Virus record (IMG/VR): IMGVR_UViG_3300027730_000009
Location: 1 to 64,000 of that record
DNA: 64,000 nt
Source of the DNA: a virus
Reading direction: 5' to 3' (one strand)
This document shows, one piece after another, positions 25,500 through 32,019 of this stretch. Position 1 is the stretch's first letter. Each line of letters begins with the position of its first letter. The notes under the pieces are model-generated. The model was not told the origin of the DNA. It did not search any database and worked only from the letters and a program-made list of their open reading frames with translations. The position numbers and the translations under genes were made by a program.

Positions 25500-25523
25500 A
25501 AAGGTCAGAGTTAACTGACCTTT
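25500..25523 (+). terminator. Bidirectional intrinsic terminator
   Basis: AAAGGTCAG-AGTTAA-CTGACCTTT followed by CTT; the stem has A and T runs on both sides, so it can serve the gene ending at 25495 and the convergent gene ending at 25570. A second hairpin (GGTCCAAC/GTTGGAC) follows at 25528-25548. Confidence 0.7.
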
Positions 25524-25569
25524 CTTGGGTCCAACAGGTTGTTGGACGCTCCACCACCTAACAGAGAGG

Positions 25570-25857
25570 TTAGGACTCTTTGATTACCTCGGCTTCCATT
25601 CGAGATTTGAAATGTTCAGACAAAGAATTTCCTTTCTTTTCTCCAACATGTTTAGTTATAATAATACATTCACAGAGAATTTTGTGAGGTATATTGAGAA
25701 GAAAATCGTCACCATTGAAAAAATTCAGGTCGGTTTTCAATTCAAGTGGTCCATGAATACCCATAAGAAACAATTTAAACTGACCAGACTTATCGAAAGT
25801 CTGATGAACTAATTTACCCAACTTCGGGTGTTTGATGATAATGGTGTTGTGTTTCAT
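25570..25857 (-). CDS. Hypothetical protein
   Basis: 95 residues from the ATG at 25857, downstream of its promoter; earlier in-frame codons are excluded by the promoter position. Beta-rich start MKHNTIIIKHPKLGKLVHQT, helical end. No family recognised. Confidence 0.6.
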   Translation of the reverse strand: MKHNTIIIKHPKLGKLVHQTFDKSGQFKLFLMGIHGPLELKTDLNFFNGDDFLLNIPHKILCECIIITKHVGEKKGNSLSEHFKSRMEAEVIKES

Positions 25858-25875
25858 GTTTATCGAATTACAACA

Positions 25876-25907
25876 CAAATATAAAAAATAAATTTTAAAC
25901 TACCAAA
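25876..25907 (-). promoter_or_regulatory. Bacteroidota-type promoter
   Basis: Minus strand TTTG (25907-25904), 20 bases, TATATTTG (25883-25876). Confidence 0.7.
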
Positions 25908-25909
25908 TT

Positions 25910-26371
25910 TTATTCTTCTAAGTCCATAATAAATCGTAAGGTTTTCTCCCCTCTATCAAGGAAATAAAAATCACGACCCTCCACATCTAAAAAAGAAACT
26001 ATTTGCAGGACGATTTTTTTCTTTTCAGAGTTTAGTTCTTCAATTTGCACCACCATTTGAGGTCTTGAATTACCCTTTATCTTTCTGATTATAAATCTCG
26101 GATGAAAACCATCTTCAGGTTTTATCTCCTTGAATTTTGTCCCTTGAAAAAAATACTTAGTTAGTATCAGGGGACTTGATAAATCGATAAGTTTATCGAA
26201 TATCCTTATATCAGGTATTCGAGGTTTACCATCTCGTTGTTCATATACATGTGGGGCTGTCCACCACTCAACTAAGTATTCACCCTCTCTGTAATAATCA
26301 TAAGGTTCTGAGCCAGGTCCCATTTCTTCGACAAGAAAAATTGTTTCTTTAAGAACACTTAAAAGTTTCAT
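25910..26371 (-). CDS. Tagged protein of unknown function
   Basis: 153 residues. Opens MKLLSVLKETIFLVEEMGPG; the segment ends L-V-E, as in the other tagged proteins. The remainder is a beta-rich domain with YYREGEYLVEWWTAPHVYE and FHPRFIIRKIKG; no family recognised. Preceded by a TATTTATA element. Confidence 0.6.
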   Translation of the reverse strand: MKLLSVLKETIFLVEEMGPGSEPYDYYREGEYLVEWWTAPHVYEQRDGKPRIPDIRIFDKLIDLSSPLILTKYFFQGTKFKEIKPEDGFHPRFIIRKIKGNSRPQMVVQIEELNSEKKKIVLQIVSFLDVEGRDFYFLDRGEKTLRFIMDLEE

Positions 26372-26376
26372 ATTTT

Positions 26377-26384
26377 TATAAATA
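26377..26384 (-). promoter_or_regulatory. TATTTATA element
   Basis: Minus strand TATTTATA five bases before the ATG at 26371, just past the terminator of the ornate RNA. Confidence 0.4.
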
Positions 26385-26390
26385 CCCCTT

Positions 26391-26423
26391 TAAATAAAAA
26401 ACCCCCAACCTTTCGGAAGGGGG
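26391..26423 (-). terminator. Intrinsic terminator of the ornate RNA
   Basis: Minus strand CCCCCTTCCGAAAGGTTGGGGG (stem with a GAAA-capped inner helix) followed by TTTTTTATTT. Confidence 0.85.
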
Positions 26424-27209
26424 TTTGGCTAATGCTCTGAGACTACGAGCTTAGGTGGTCAGTCTTTGGTGGGATTATGGTTTCCCCACTCGGTCCACAA
26501 CAGTTGCCTGTCGTAACCAACCAATGTCGGTAATTTGAGTCTACCACTCTTTTCGTTGACACCAACTCAACTGATACTCCTATCTCTTCAACCTTGCGAG
26601 CTGACTGAGGGATGGCCGTCCCACGAGTAGTTTCTCAATCAACACCGATGGACTTGCGGTCCTATCCGTGCCTTCATTGGTCCGATGACCTGAAGGATTA
26701 GACACCTTTCAGTACCAACGCCCGAAGACTTTTGCTTGTATCATTGAATATCATTCACATTGATATGTAGCTTTGTAGAAGAATGAAAGATGTGCTTCGG
26801 GAGAAGGTCCATTCCTTTTGAGAACGAAATGCTTCACACCTCTCTGTCAACCCGCCAGTTGACGGTCAATCAGGACTACGGTGGGTTTAAACCCGTGGTA
26901 ACCCCTCAGACTGGTACTCAGCTTTACAACACCCAGCGGGATGTCTCAAACCGTCACCTGTACCTTTTCCTGTTGATGTCTCCATCGCAACCCCGATTCT
27001 CTACAAAATCGGGATGATGTCTCCCCCTCAGCACTTGCCGTCAGGGTTTTCACCGTAGGTACTTTGTTTAGTTGTCAGGTCATCGACCTGCGAGACTACT
27101 AAGGTCGCTAAACCTTCTCATCCCTTTTAGTCCCATCGCTGGGGTTATCTAAAGACGCTAAACCGCCTATTTTGTAATTCAAAGAACTCGTCAGATTTAC
27201 CTGACTTGT
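26391..27209 (-). ncRNA. Giant structured non-coding RNA (GOLLD/ROOL-like candidate)
   Basis: About 810 bases with no credible gene on either strand, in an otherwise fully coded genome, flanked by a TTGACA-N17-TATACT promoter (27244-27216) and a strong terminator. Many local helices can be seen: CAGGTC-GAT-GACCTG (27090-27076), CCCGATT/AATCGGG (27013-26992), GTCAAC/GTTGAC (26863-26846), GATG-GAGA-CATC with a GNRA loop (near 26980), GGAC-CGCAA-GTCC (near 26657), and two GGTTTAGCG copies near 27160 and 27110. GOLLD and ROOL RNAs are large, ornate, phage-borne and often next to tRNA genes, as here. Size favours GOLLD; I cannot confirm the class without a covariance model. Confidence 0.75.
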
Positions 27210-27215
27210 TGTTAA

Positions 27216-27244
27216 AGTATAATAAGATTTTTTAATCTTGTCAA
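27216..27244 (-). promoter_or_regulatory. Sigma70-like promoter for the ornate RNA, with palindromic spacer
   Basis: Minus strand TTGACA (27244-27239), 17 bases, TATACT (27221-27216). The spacer holds AAGATT-AAAA-AATCTT (27239-27224), a perfect inverted repeat that could be an operator. This differs from the TTTG/TAnnTTTG promoters used elsewhere in the window. Confidence 0.6.
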
Positions 27245-27267
27245 GTACCTTATGAAACTTTTTTTAG

Positions 27268-27341
27268 TGGCGGGAGAAGGATTTGAACCTTCGACCTTAA
27301 GGTTATGAGCCTTGCAAGCTAACCAACTGCTCTATCCCGCA
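27268..27341 (-). tRNA. tRNA with CAU anticodon, initiator-like
   Basis: Cloverleaf on the minus strand: acceptor TGCGGGA/TCCCGCC, D arm GAGC...GCTT, anticodon loop CTCATAA, T arm GAAGG-TTCAAAT-CCTTC, discriminator A, no encoded CCA. Pair 1:72 is a T x C mismatch and pair 11:24 is A:T, both hallmarks of bacterial initiator tRNA. The anticodon stem has only two of the three consecutive G:C pairs of the classical initiator (A:T at 29:41). Confidence 0.9.
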
Positions 27342-27363
27342 ATATTTTAAAGACCGACACCCG

Positions 27364-27411
27364 AAAAAAATCCCACAACTACTATGTTCTCTCGAACACT
27401 CATTGTGGGAT
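27364..27411 (-). terminator. Intrinsic terminator of the small RNA
   Basis: Minus strand ATCCCACAA/TTGTGGGAT outer stem, inner TGTTC-GAGA-GAACA hairpin with a GNRA loop, then seven T. Confidence 0.85.
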
Positions 27412-27442
27412 GTGAAAGGGACCGAAGTCCTTCTTCCGAGTG
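27364..27442 (-). ncRNA. Small RNA of about 80 bases, upstream of the tRNA
   Basis: Bounded by a perfect Bacteroidota promoter (27478-27448) and the terminator at 27411-27364, with no ORF. It contains a GGAC-TTCG-GTCC hairpin (27430-27419). Its 5' end GAACACTC (27445-27438) is complementary over eight bases to GAGTGTTC in the terminator arm, so it could form an alternative fold that opens the terminator. It is either a free small RNA or an attenuator leader of the tRNA / ornate RNA region. Confidence 0.65.
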
Positions 27443-27447
27443 TTCTA

Positions 27448-27478
27448 CAAAGATAAAACAAATTTAGGATTTGTCAAA
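27448..27478 (-). promoter_or_regulatory. Bacteroidota-type promoter for the small RNA
   Basis: Minus strand TTTG (27478-27475), exactly 19 bases, TATCTTTG (27455-27448): a full consensus match. Confidence 0.8.
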
Positions 27479-27552
27479 TGACCTGTAGAACTTTTTGTGG
27501 GGTGTGTCAACCTCTCGGTTGAGATAATAAATATATCTTTTGTTTTGAAAAG

Positions 27553-27978
27553 TTAAACTTTATTTAAAATTGCCATTAATAATTTTTTGAAAAAATCACC
27601 AGTGTTCATTTCCATAATGTCTTCATAAGTAAAATACCCACAGTCACTGTGTTCTTCACCATCTTTAGCATTTTCTAAATCGGGATACAAATACGGATTA
27701 GATTGTAAAAGATAAACATACATCCACCCTTTTACAAACCTACCATCTCTTGAAGTACGAGGAACCAAACCAACAAAGGTTAAGTCATCTGAGGAAATAA
27801 TGATATCAGTTTCCTCATGGAATTCTCTAACAGCAGCTTCTTTTGTGGTTTCACCTTTCTCAACACTACCCGCAGGGACGGACCATACACCCGGCAAAGT
27901 TGCTTTGGTAGACCTTTTACAAAGTAAAACTTCGTCATTAACTTTTACAACAACACCAACATAAATCTTCTCTTTCAT
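27553..27978 (-). CDS. Nudix hydrolase
   Basis: 141 residues from the ATG at 27978 (MKEKIYVGVVVKVNDEVLLC). The Nudix box is complete: G-S-V-E-K-G-E, seven residues, then R-E-F-H-E-E-T-D-I (about 42-64). It hydrolyses a nucleoside diphosphate linked to another group; phage relatives act on oxidised dNTPs, RNA caps or NAD-type substrates, and the substrate here is open. Upstream codons in frame run into the divergent DUF192 gene and are not used. Confidence 0.85.
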   Translation of the reverse strand: MKEKIYVGVVVKVNDEVLLCKRSTKATLPGVWSVPAGSVEKGETTKEAAVREFHEETDIIISSDDLTFVGLVPRTSRDGRFVKGWMYVYLLQSNPYLYPDLENAKDGEEHSDCGYFTYEDIMEMNTGDFFKKLLMAILNKV

Positions 27979-27985
27979 ATTTATA
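27978..27985 (+). promoter_or_regulatory. TATTTATA element
   Basis: Plus strand TATTTATA six bases before the ATG at 27992, overlapping the divergent Nudix start codon. Confidence 0.35.
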
Positions 27986-27991
27986 ATTACT

Positions 27992-28339
27992 ATGAGGTTA
28001 AAAATAGGGGATAATATCTTTAATGTAAAAGTTGTTACAAGTAATTTTGACAAAGCTCAAGGAATGATGAACAGAACTTTCACTGATGAGTTCAACGGAA
28101 TGTTATTTGTTATGGATGAAGACACCAGTTGTTTTTGGATGAAGAACTGTATAATCCCCTTAGACATAATCTTTATTGAAGGAACAACGATAACTAAAGT
28201 ACATCACAATTGCCAGCCTTGTAAGGATGAAGATTGTGATAGTTATTGCGGTAGAGGAAGATTAGTTCTTGAAATTCAAGGTGGTTCCGCAAATGAGCTT
28301 GACATAAAAAAAGGGGACCAAGTAAAACTTTTACTTTAG
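27992..28339 (+). CDS. DUF192 family protein
   Basis: 115 residues. DUF192 hallmarks: FDKAQGMMNRTF, then CFWMKNCIIPLDIIFIEG (about 50-67) and the end RLVLEIQGGSANELDIKKGD. The family is small, beta-barrel and of unknown function. The NCQPCKDEDCDSYCG insert is Cys-rich and may bind metal. Divergent from the Nudix gene. Confidence 0.8.
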   Translation: MRLKIGDNIFNVKVVTSNFDKAQGMMNRTFTDEFNGMLFVMDEDTSCFWMKNCIIPLDIIFIEGTTITKVHHNCQPCKDEDCDSYCGRGRLVLEIQGGSANELDIKKGDQVKLLL

Positions 28340-28344
28340 TCCCC
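28313..28344 (+). terminator. Terminator hairpin overlapping the DUF192 stop
   Basis: GGGGAC/GTCCCC outer stem with inner AAGTAAAA-C-TTTTACTT, then ATTTAATTTT. The hairpin covers the last ten codons and the stop. Confidence 0.6.
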
Positions 28345-28366
28345 ATTTAATTTTAATTGGTTTTTA

Positions 28367-28756
28367 TCAGAACAAACCAAGTTTGGATAACCATCTTTCG
28401 AAAAAGTTACCTCTGATACCTAACTCAACCATTTTTTCATAAACACTCGGTCCAGGAATTCCATCCACATCGAGTTTCTCCATTTTTTGGAATTTCTTAA
28501 GTGCCTCAACCGTTGAAGGTCCCCACCTTTCATCAACAACTATTTTTGTTGGTATTTTTTTCATCTTAAAATATTCATTCAAAGCATTTTGAATTTCACG
28601 AACATCTCCCGATGATAGTTGATAACTTGAAAGTTGTTCATTGACCTTATTTTTTAAGTCTTTGACTTTCATTTCTACAACCACTTCTTGTTCTTTAATC
28701 ACATTGTCGATAATACGAGATAGTGCCTTTTCGGTGATACGGATATTTTTTTTCAT
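28367..28756 (-). CDS. Tagged peptidoglycan-binding protein (tag type C)
   Basis: 129 residues. The tag (MKKNIRITEKALSRIIDNVI then KEQ) ends I-K-E. Residues about 45-118 form a PG_binding_1 domain: DVREIQNALNEYF, VDERWGPSTVEALKKFQKM, LDVDGIPGPSVYEKMVELG. Such domains hold hydrolases on the cell wall. It overlaps the Dps-like gene by four bases (ATGA). A packaged wall-binding protein is consistent with a role in entry. Confidence 0.75.
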   Translation of the reverse strand: MKKNIRITEKALSRIIDNVIKEQEVVVEMKVKDLKNKVNEQLSSYQLSSGDVREIQNALNEYFKMKKIPTKIVVDERWGPSTVEALKKFQKMEKLDVDGIPGPSVYEKMVELGIRGNFFERWLSKLGLF

Positions 28757-29121
28757 TCTAAAGTGAATAAGTATTTTCCTCTGTTTATTAACGCAACCAT
28801 CTCATCTCTTAGGTTTAACAAATCTGTGTCAAGGGTTGGGTCATAGATTTCATCAAAAGACAATAGGAAGTTTACCGAGTCATCAACAAACTCTTGTAAA
28901 GACATCTGTGATAAATCTTCAATCTCTAAACTCAAACCTCCAAGATATTCGGGTCTTCCGTGTTTTCCCATACATACTTCAGCAAATTCATCAACTAAAT
29001 TAACAAGTGCTTCGTATATCTTACCATAAGCCTTGTGTTTTGCATAGGAGAATGTCTGCCAATGCATAAATCTAAATTGCATTTGAATTTGGACTAACTT
29101 GGCTATAACTTCACTGTTCAT
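28753..29121 (-). CDS. Ferritin/Dps-like phage protein (DUF5856 type)
   Basis: 122 residues, all helical. QFRFMHWQTFSYAKHKAYG (about 14-32) with DEFAEVCMGKHGRPEYLG matches the H-W...H...D-E-F...G-R pattern of DUF5856, a phage family distantly related to Dps/ferritin four-helix proteins. It might bind iron or DNA; metal ligands are plausible but unproven. Confidence 0.65.
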   Translation of the reverse strand: MNSEVIAKLVQIQMQFRFMHWQTFSYAKHKAYGKIYEALVNLVDEFAEVCMGKHGRPEYLGGLSLEIEDLSQMSLQEFVDDSVNFLLSFDEIYDPTLDTDLLNLRDEMVALINRGKYLFTLE

Positions 29122-29135
29122 AAAAATTCTTTTAT

Positions 29136-29143
29136 TATAAATA
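29136..29143 (-). promoter_or_regulatory. TATTTATA element
   Basis: Minus strand TATTTATA 14 bases before the ATG at 29121. Confidence 0.4.
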
Positions 29144-29159
29144 CCTGAGATAAGAAAAA

Positions 29160-29180
29160 ACCCCCACTTTTGGTGAGGGT
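29160..29180 (-). terminator. Intrinsic terminator
   Basis: Minus strand CCCTCAC-CAAAA-GTGGGGG followed by TTTTTTCTT, just after the small gene at 29187; near copy of the hairpin at 936. Confidence 0.75.
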
Positions 29181-29186
29181 CTTTCT

Positions 29187-29312
29187 TTATTCTGATTGAG
29201 TCGAGAGTTTCTGAGCCTCTTGAATCATTAGGTCGGTACTGCCGTTGTATTTACAAGGGCAAGTAGGACGACCATGTTCCTTAAGAATTTGTTTTGCTTG
29301 TTCGAGTGTCAT
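29187..29312 (-). CDS. Small Cys-containing protein
   Basis: 41 residues (MTLEQAKQILKEHGRPTCPC, then KYNGSTDLMIQEAQKLSTQS and E). A T-C-P-C-K motif in the middle. Supported by the TATTTATA element three bases upstream and a terminator right after the stop. Confidence 0.55.
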   Translation of the reverse strand: MTLEQAKQILKEHGRPTCPCKYNGSTDLMIQEAQKLSTQSE

Positions 29313-29315
29313 GTT

Positions 29316-29323
29316 TATAAATA
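29316..29323 (-). promoter_or_regulatory. TATTTATA element
   Basis: Minus strand TATTTATA three bases before the ATG at 29312. Confidence 0.4.
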
Positions 29324-29369
29324 TTACAAAAATATAGACAATAAAAATAATTTGAAAATATAAATCAGT

Positions 29370-29765
29370 TTATTCCTTGTTGCAAATATAAAACCAAACC
29401 AAATCATTGTATTCGACCGCCAAAGTAATCAGAGCAGCATATCTTTCATCAAAGTGCATGGCAACATAACAACTCTTACCATCAGAATCTTTACACAACC
29501 ATCTTGATGTTCCAACAGACGCATCGACAGCGTTAACCACATGGTAATTCTGAGTTGTTTTACTATAAATAACAACCTTAGTTTGGTGAAGTTCAACCAA
29601 GATGTTGACCTCCTTACTGTCAATAATCCACTCTGTGACTGGACTGTTTTCATCTTGTCTTACACCCATTGAAGCGTTTTGTGCTCTGAGGTAAGTAATC
29701 TTAGTTTCCTGAGAAAATAAACTTGTGAAGGACACAAGCAAAAATAAAAGTAATAGTTTTTTCAT
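29370..29765 (-). CDS. Secreted hypothetical protein
   Basis: 131 residues from the ATG at 29765, chosen because it begins a textbook signal peptide (MKKLLLLFLLVSFTSLFSQ). The mature part is beta-rich (VNILVELHQTKVVIYSK, RWLCKDSDGKSCYVAMH) with two Cys that may form a disulfide. No family recognised. Confidence 0.65.
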   Translation of the reverse strand: MKKLLLLFLLVSFTSLFSQETKITYLRAQNASMGVRQDENSPVTEWIIDSKEVNILVELHQTKVVIYSKTTQNYHVVNAVDASVGTSRWLCKDSDGKSCYVAMHFDERYAALITLAVEYNDLVWFYICNKE

Positions 29766-29800
29766 TATCAAATAAATAGATAATTGAAACCTAATAAAAA

Positions 29801-29823
29801 AACCCCACTCTTTCAAGGGGGGT
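29801..29823 (-). terminator. Intrinsic terminator of the RNA-repair unit
   Basis: Minus strand CCCC-TTGAAAGAGT-GGGG followed by TTTTTTTATT, 35 bases after the kinase stop. Confidence 0.55.
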
Positions 29824-29857
29824 CAAATTATTTTTTAAGCGGTCTAAGTTGTCTACT

Positions 29858-30259
29858 TTAAATTAATTTAATTTCAAACCTGTTTTTCATTTGTTCTAAC
29901 TTTTCTTCAGGTACTCCATGTTCGTTGACACCACCATGGCGGTTTTCCACAATCAAGGAATGAACACGATACCCATATTTTTCAGCCAACTTGTGGTAAT
30001 ATTCCATTTCCCACTCTTGGGTGAAAGTGTTTGATACAACAACAGGTGAATGTTCGTAATTAAACAAAAGCTCAACTTCGTTTTGACACCACATGTGTGC
30101 AAGTTTGATTTCAGATGGGTTGAACTTATAGTTCCCTTCCCTATCAACAAAATACATGTCAGTTTCTTTGTGACAATAGTCTTTGTTCCCCACAATCATT
30201 TTAGCAATTGTTGATTTACCCGAGTTTGGTAATCCTCTCAAGAGATATAGTTCTTTCAT
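29858..30259 (-). CDS. P-loop kinase, polynucleotide-kinase-like
   Basis: 133 residues. Walker A GLPNSGKST (9-17) and a short single domain with KETDMYF, like the 5'-kinase part of T4 Pnkp and N4BP2-type kinases. Its 3' neighbour in the same operon is a phosphoesterase and then an RNA ligase, so RNA end healing (5' phosphorylation) is the best guess. One base separates it from the phosphoesterase gene. Confidence 0.75.
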   Translation of the reverse strand: MKELYLLRGLPNSGKSTIAKMIVGNKDYCHKETDMYFVDREGNYKFNPSEIKLAHMWCQNEVELLFNYEHSPVVVSNTFTQEWEMEYYHKLAEKYGYRVHSLIVENRHGGVNEHGVPEEKLEQMKNRFEIKLI

Positions 30260-30260
30260 T

Positions 30261-30908
30261 TTACAGTCGTTTTTCGTGGTGGTCTTTTGGTAGGGTCAAT
30301 TTTCTGTGAAGACGGTCCTTCATAATGTTACGGATTTCCTCAAAAGAAATTGGGTAAAGGTCATTTCCGTCCACACCAACATCCATTGCTCGTCCTTCGT
30401 TGATACGAAGGTTAGGTGGAAGGTGAACATGACCATGAAGGTGAGCAACACCGTCATTCATACCATCCCAAGATGCAATCGGATAGTGCATACACACCAT
30501 AGAATATTTCAGAACCTCTTTACCGATTGGTTTGCGAATATCCAAGTGAAGGTAGTCCTGACAAGATGAAAAAATATCTTGGATATCTCCTTTGTTTCGA
30601 CGGATGTGATGGTCGTGGTTTCCGAAGGTCAGGTGAATGTTCTTACAAAGAATCCGACTACGAAACTCAGCGATGGATTCAAAACCGCCAAACGACCAGT
30701 CACCCAAGTGAATCAAAATATCGTCCTCACCTACCATCTCATTGATTCGGTTTACCAAAGTATCGTTCATGTGGTTTAAGGACTTATAATCACGGGTCAG
30801 GTTTTCAGCACCCACCCAATTGGTAGTAGCACGACAAATGTTTCCGTGGTTATAGTGAGTGTCTGATGTGAAAAACAGACCTTGCCCTTTTTCCAATACA
30901 ATTTTCAT
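30261..30908 (-). CDS. Calcineurin-like metallophosphoesterase
   Basis: 215 residues with the full metal-site series: SDTHYNHGN (15-23), LIHLGDWSFGG (near 67), TFGNHDHH (near 95), CMHYPIASWDG and HLHGHVHLPP. In the RNA-repair context it may remove 3'-phosphate or 2',3'-cyclic phosphate ends; other phosphodiester substrates are possible. Confidence 0.85.
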   Translation of the reverse strand: MKIVLEKGQGLFFTSDTHYNHGNICRATTNWVGAENLTRDYKSLNHMNDTLVNRINEMVGEDDILIHLGDWSFGGFESIAEFRSRILCKNIHLTFGNHDHHIRRNKGDIQDIFSSCQDYLHLDIRKPIGKEVLKYSMVCMHYPIASWDGMNDGVAHLHGHVHLPPNLRINEGRAMDVGVDGNDLYPISFEEIRNIMKDRLHRKLTLPKDHHEKRL

Positions 30909-30912
30909 AAGA

Positions 30913-30944
30913 CAAAGATATAAAATATTTTACAACTTACGAAA
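30913..30944 (-). promoter_or_regulatory. Weak Bacteroidota-type promoter
   Basis: Minus strand TATCTTTG (30920-30913) five bases before the ATG at 30908, with only TTTCG, not TTTG, at -33 after 19 bases. Confidence 0.4.
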
Positions 30945-32006
30945 CTCAGGTTTGATTAATTTCCAAATGATTGGTTCTACATCCTTACCACCCAACATGG
31001 CAAATAAGATTGCTGGATGTTTAAACATTCGTGCACTTAGTGCAAAAAACTTTCGTATCCCCAATCCTTTTATTGAATCAAAGTGGTTTTGGTATTCCTC
31101 CTCAAGTTGGTTGAACTGAATAATCAATTCTTTCTCATACTCTTTGATTTTGCGGTAGAATTCATCAGGAACATGAGTTAAAATACTATCCATACTACCA
31201 CCCGATGACAATACCTCCCAAACCGCAGTGGTTGAAAGATTGGTCATGACCTTGTGGAGACGAACATATTCTTCAAACTTGATTTTCATCCTGAAGTTAC
31301 CAGGTTGGAATCTAAGGACAAAACCTTCTTTATTGGTCTCGTTCTTTTCTTTCAACGACTTGTATAACTCATCAGAGAAATTGAAATGTTGTTCGGTTTT
31401 AACCAAATCATCTTCTTCAACACCGTTAGCATGTAGAACCATCTTTGCGGTAGTCCAGTGTAGTTCGGTGTCGTCCGTTGGTTCCCATTTCCAACTCTCA
31501 TTCAAAACCACGGATAAGAACACAATTTTTTCTTCATCGTATCGAACAACAATTCGATTCGCTTCATAAATTATCTCCACTAAGTAGGCATATTCTTTTG
31601 ACCATGAAGCCAAAAAATACTTTGATTTAACAATCTCAAGACCTTTGATTGCTTGTTCAGAAGCAAATGAACCACGGGTTGCCATAATCCATTGGTCTTC
31701 GTAGTTGAACAAAATACCCAAAGACCCATCCATCTTTTCTTGGATGTAAACATAATCGCCCTTGGAAGGGATTACTTCCTTACCAATAACCTCCTCGTAG
31801 TTAAAGAATTTTTTAAAGGGGCGAACCAATATTTTACCAGTGGTATTCTCAGTTATAAGACCTCTACATTGCACCGTAACCTCGTCCCACAACCCTTCGT
31901 ACTGAACTTTCTCGGTGTAGTTCCATATAGTCAATGGAAGGGTGGGATGAGTTTGTTTGTACAACAACCCATCTTCATAATAACGATTAAGCGTCTCAAT
32001 AGTCAT
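30930..32006 (-). CDS. RNA ligase (T4 Rnl1-like)
   Basis: 358 residues. Nucleotidyltransferase motif I EKMDGSLG (Lys near residue 90 is the AMP acceptor), preceded by RGLITENTTGKILVRPFKKF as in Rnl1; motif IV EGFVLRF and motif V MKIKFEEYVRLH (near 229-253). It seals 5'-phosphate and 3'-OH RNA ends. With the kinase and phosphoesterase it forms a full heal-and-seal set, as T4 uses against anticodon nucleases. Confidence 0.85.
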   Translation of the reverse strand: MTIETLNRYYEDGLLYKQTHPTLPLTIWNYTEKVQYEGLWDEVTVQCRGLITENTTGKILVRPFKKFFNYEEVIGKEVIPSKGDYVYIQEKMDGSLGILFNYEDQWIMATRGSFASEQAIKGLEIVKSKYFLASWSKEYAYLVEIIYEANRIVVRYDEEKIVFLSVVLNESWKWEPTDDTELHWTTAKMVLHANGVEEDDLVKTEQHFNFSDELYKSLKEKNETNKEGFVLRFQPGNFRMKIKFEEYVRLHKVMTNLSTTAVWEVLSSGGSMDSILTHVPDEFYRKIKEYEKELIIQFNQLEEEYQNHFDSIKGLGIRKFFALSARMFKHPAILFAMLGGKDVEPIIWKLIKPEFRKL

Positions 32007-32019
32007 TTAACAAACATAA

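Noticed and set aside
26790-27017. A 75-residue plus-strand ORF in the RNA island
   Set aside because: No family, no upstream element, and it crosses several perfect hairpins of the minus-strand RNA.
26391-27209. Ribosomal RNA, tmRNA or RNase P RNA as identity of the RNA island
   Set aside because: No conserved rRNA cores, no tRNA-like domain with CCA at the ends of this transcript, and no recognised RNase P core; size and tRNA neighbourhood fit GOLLD/ROOL better.
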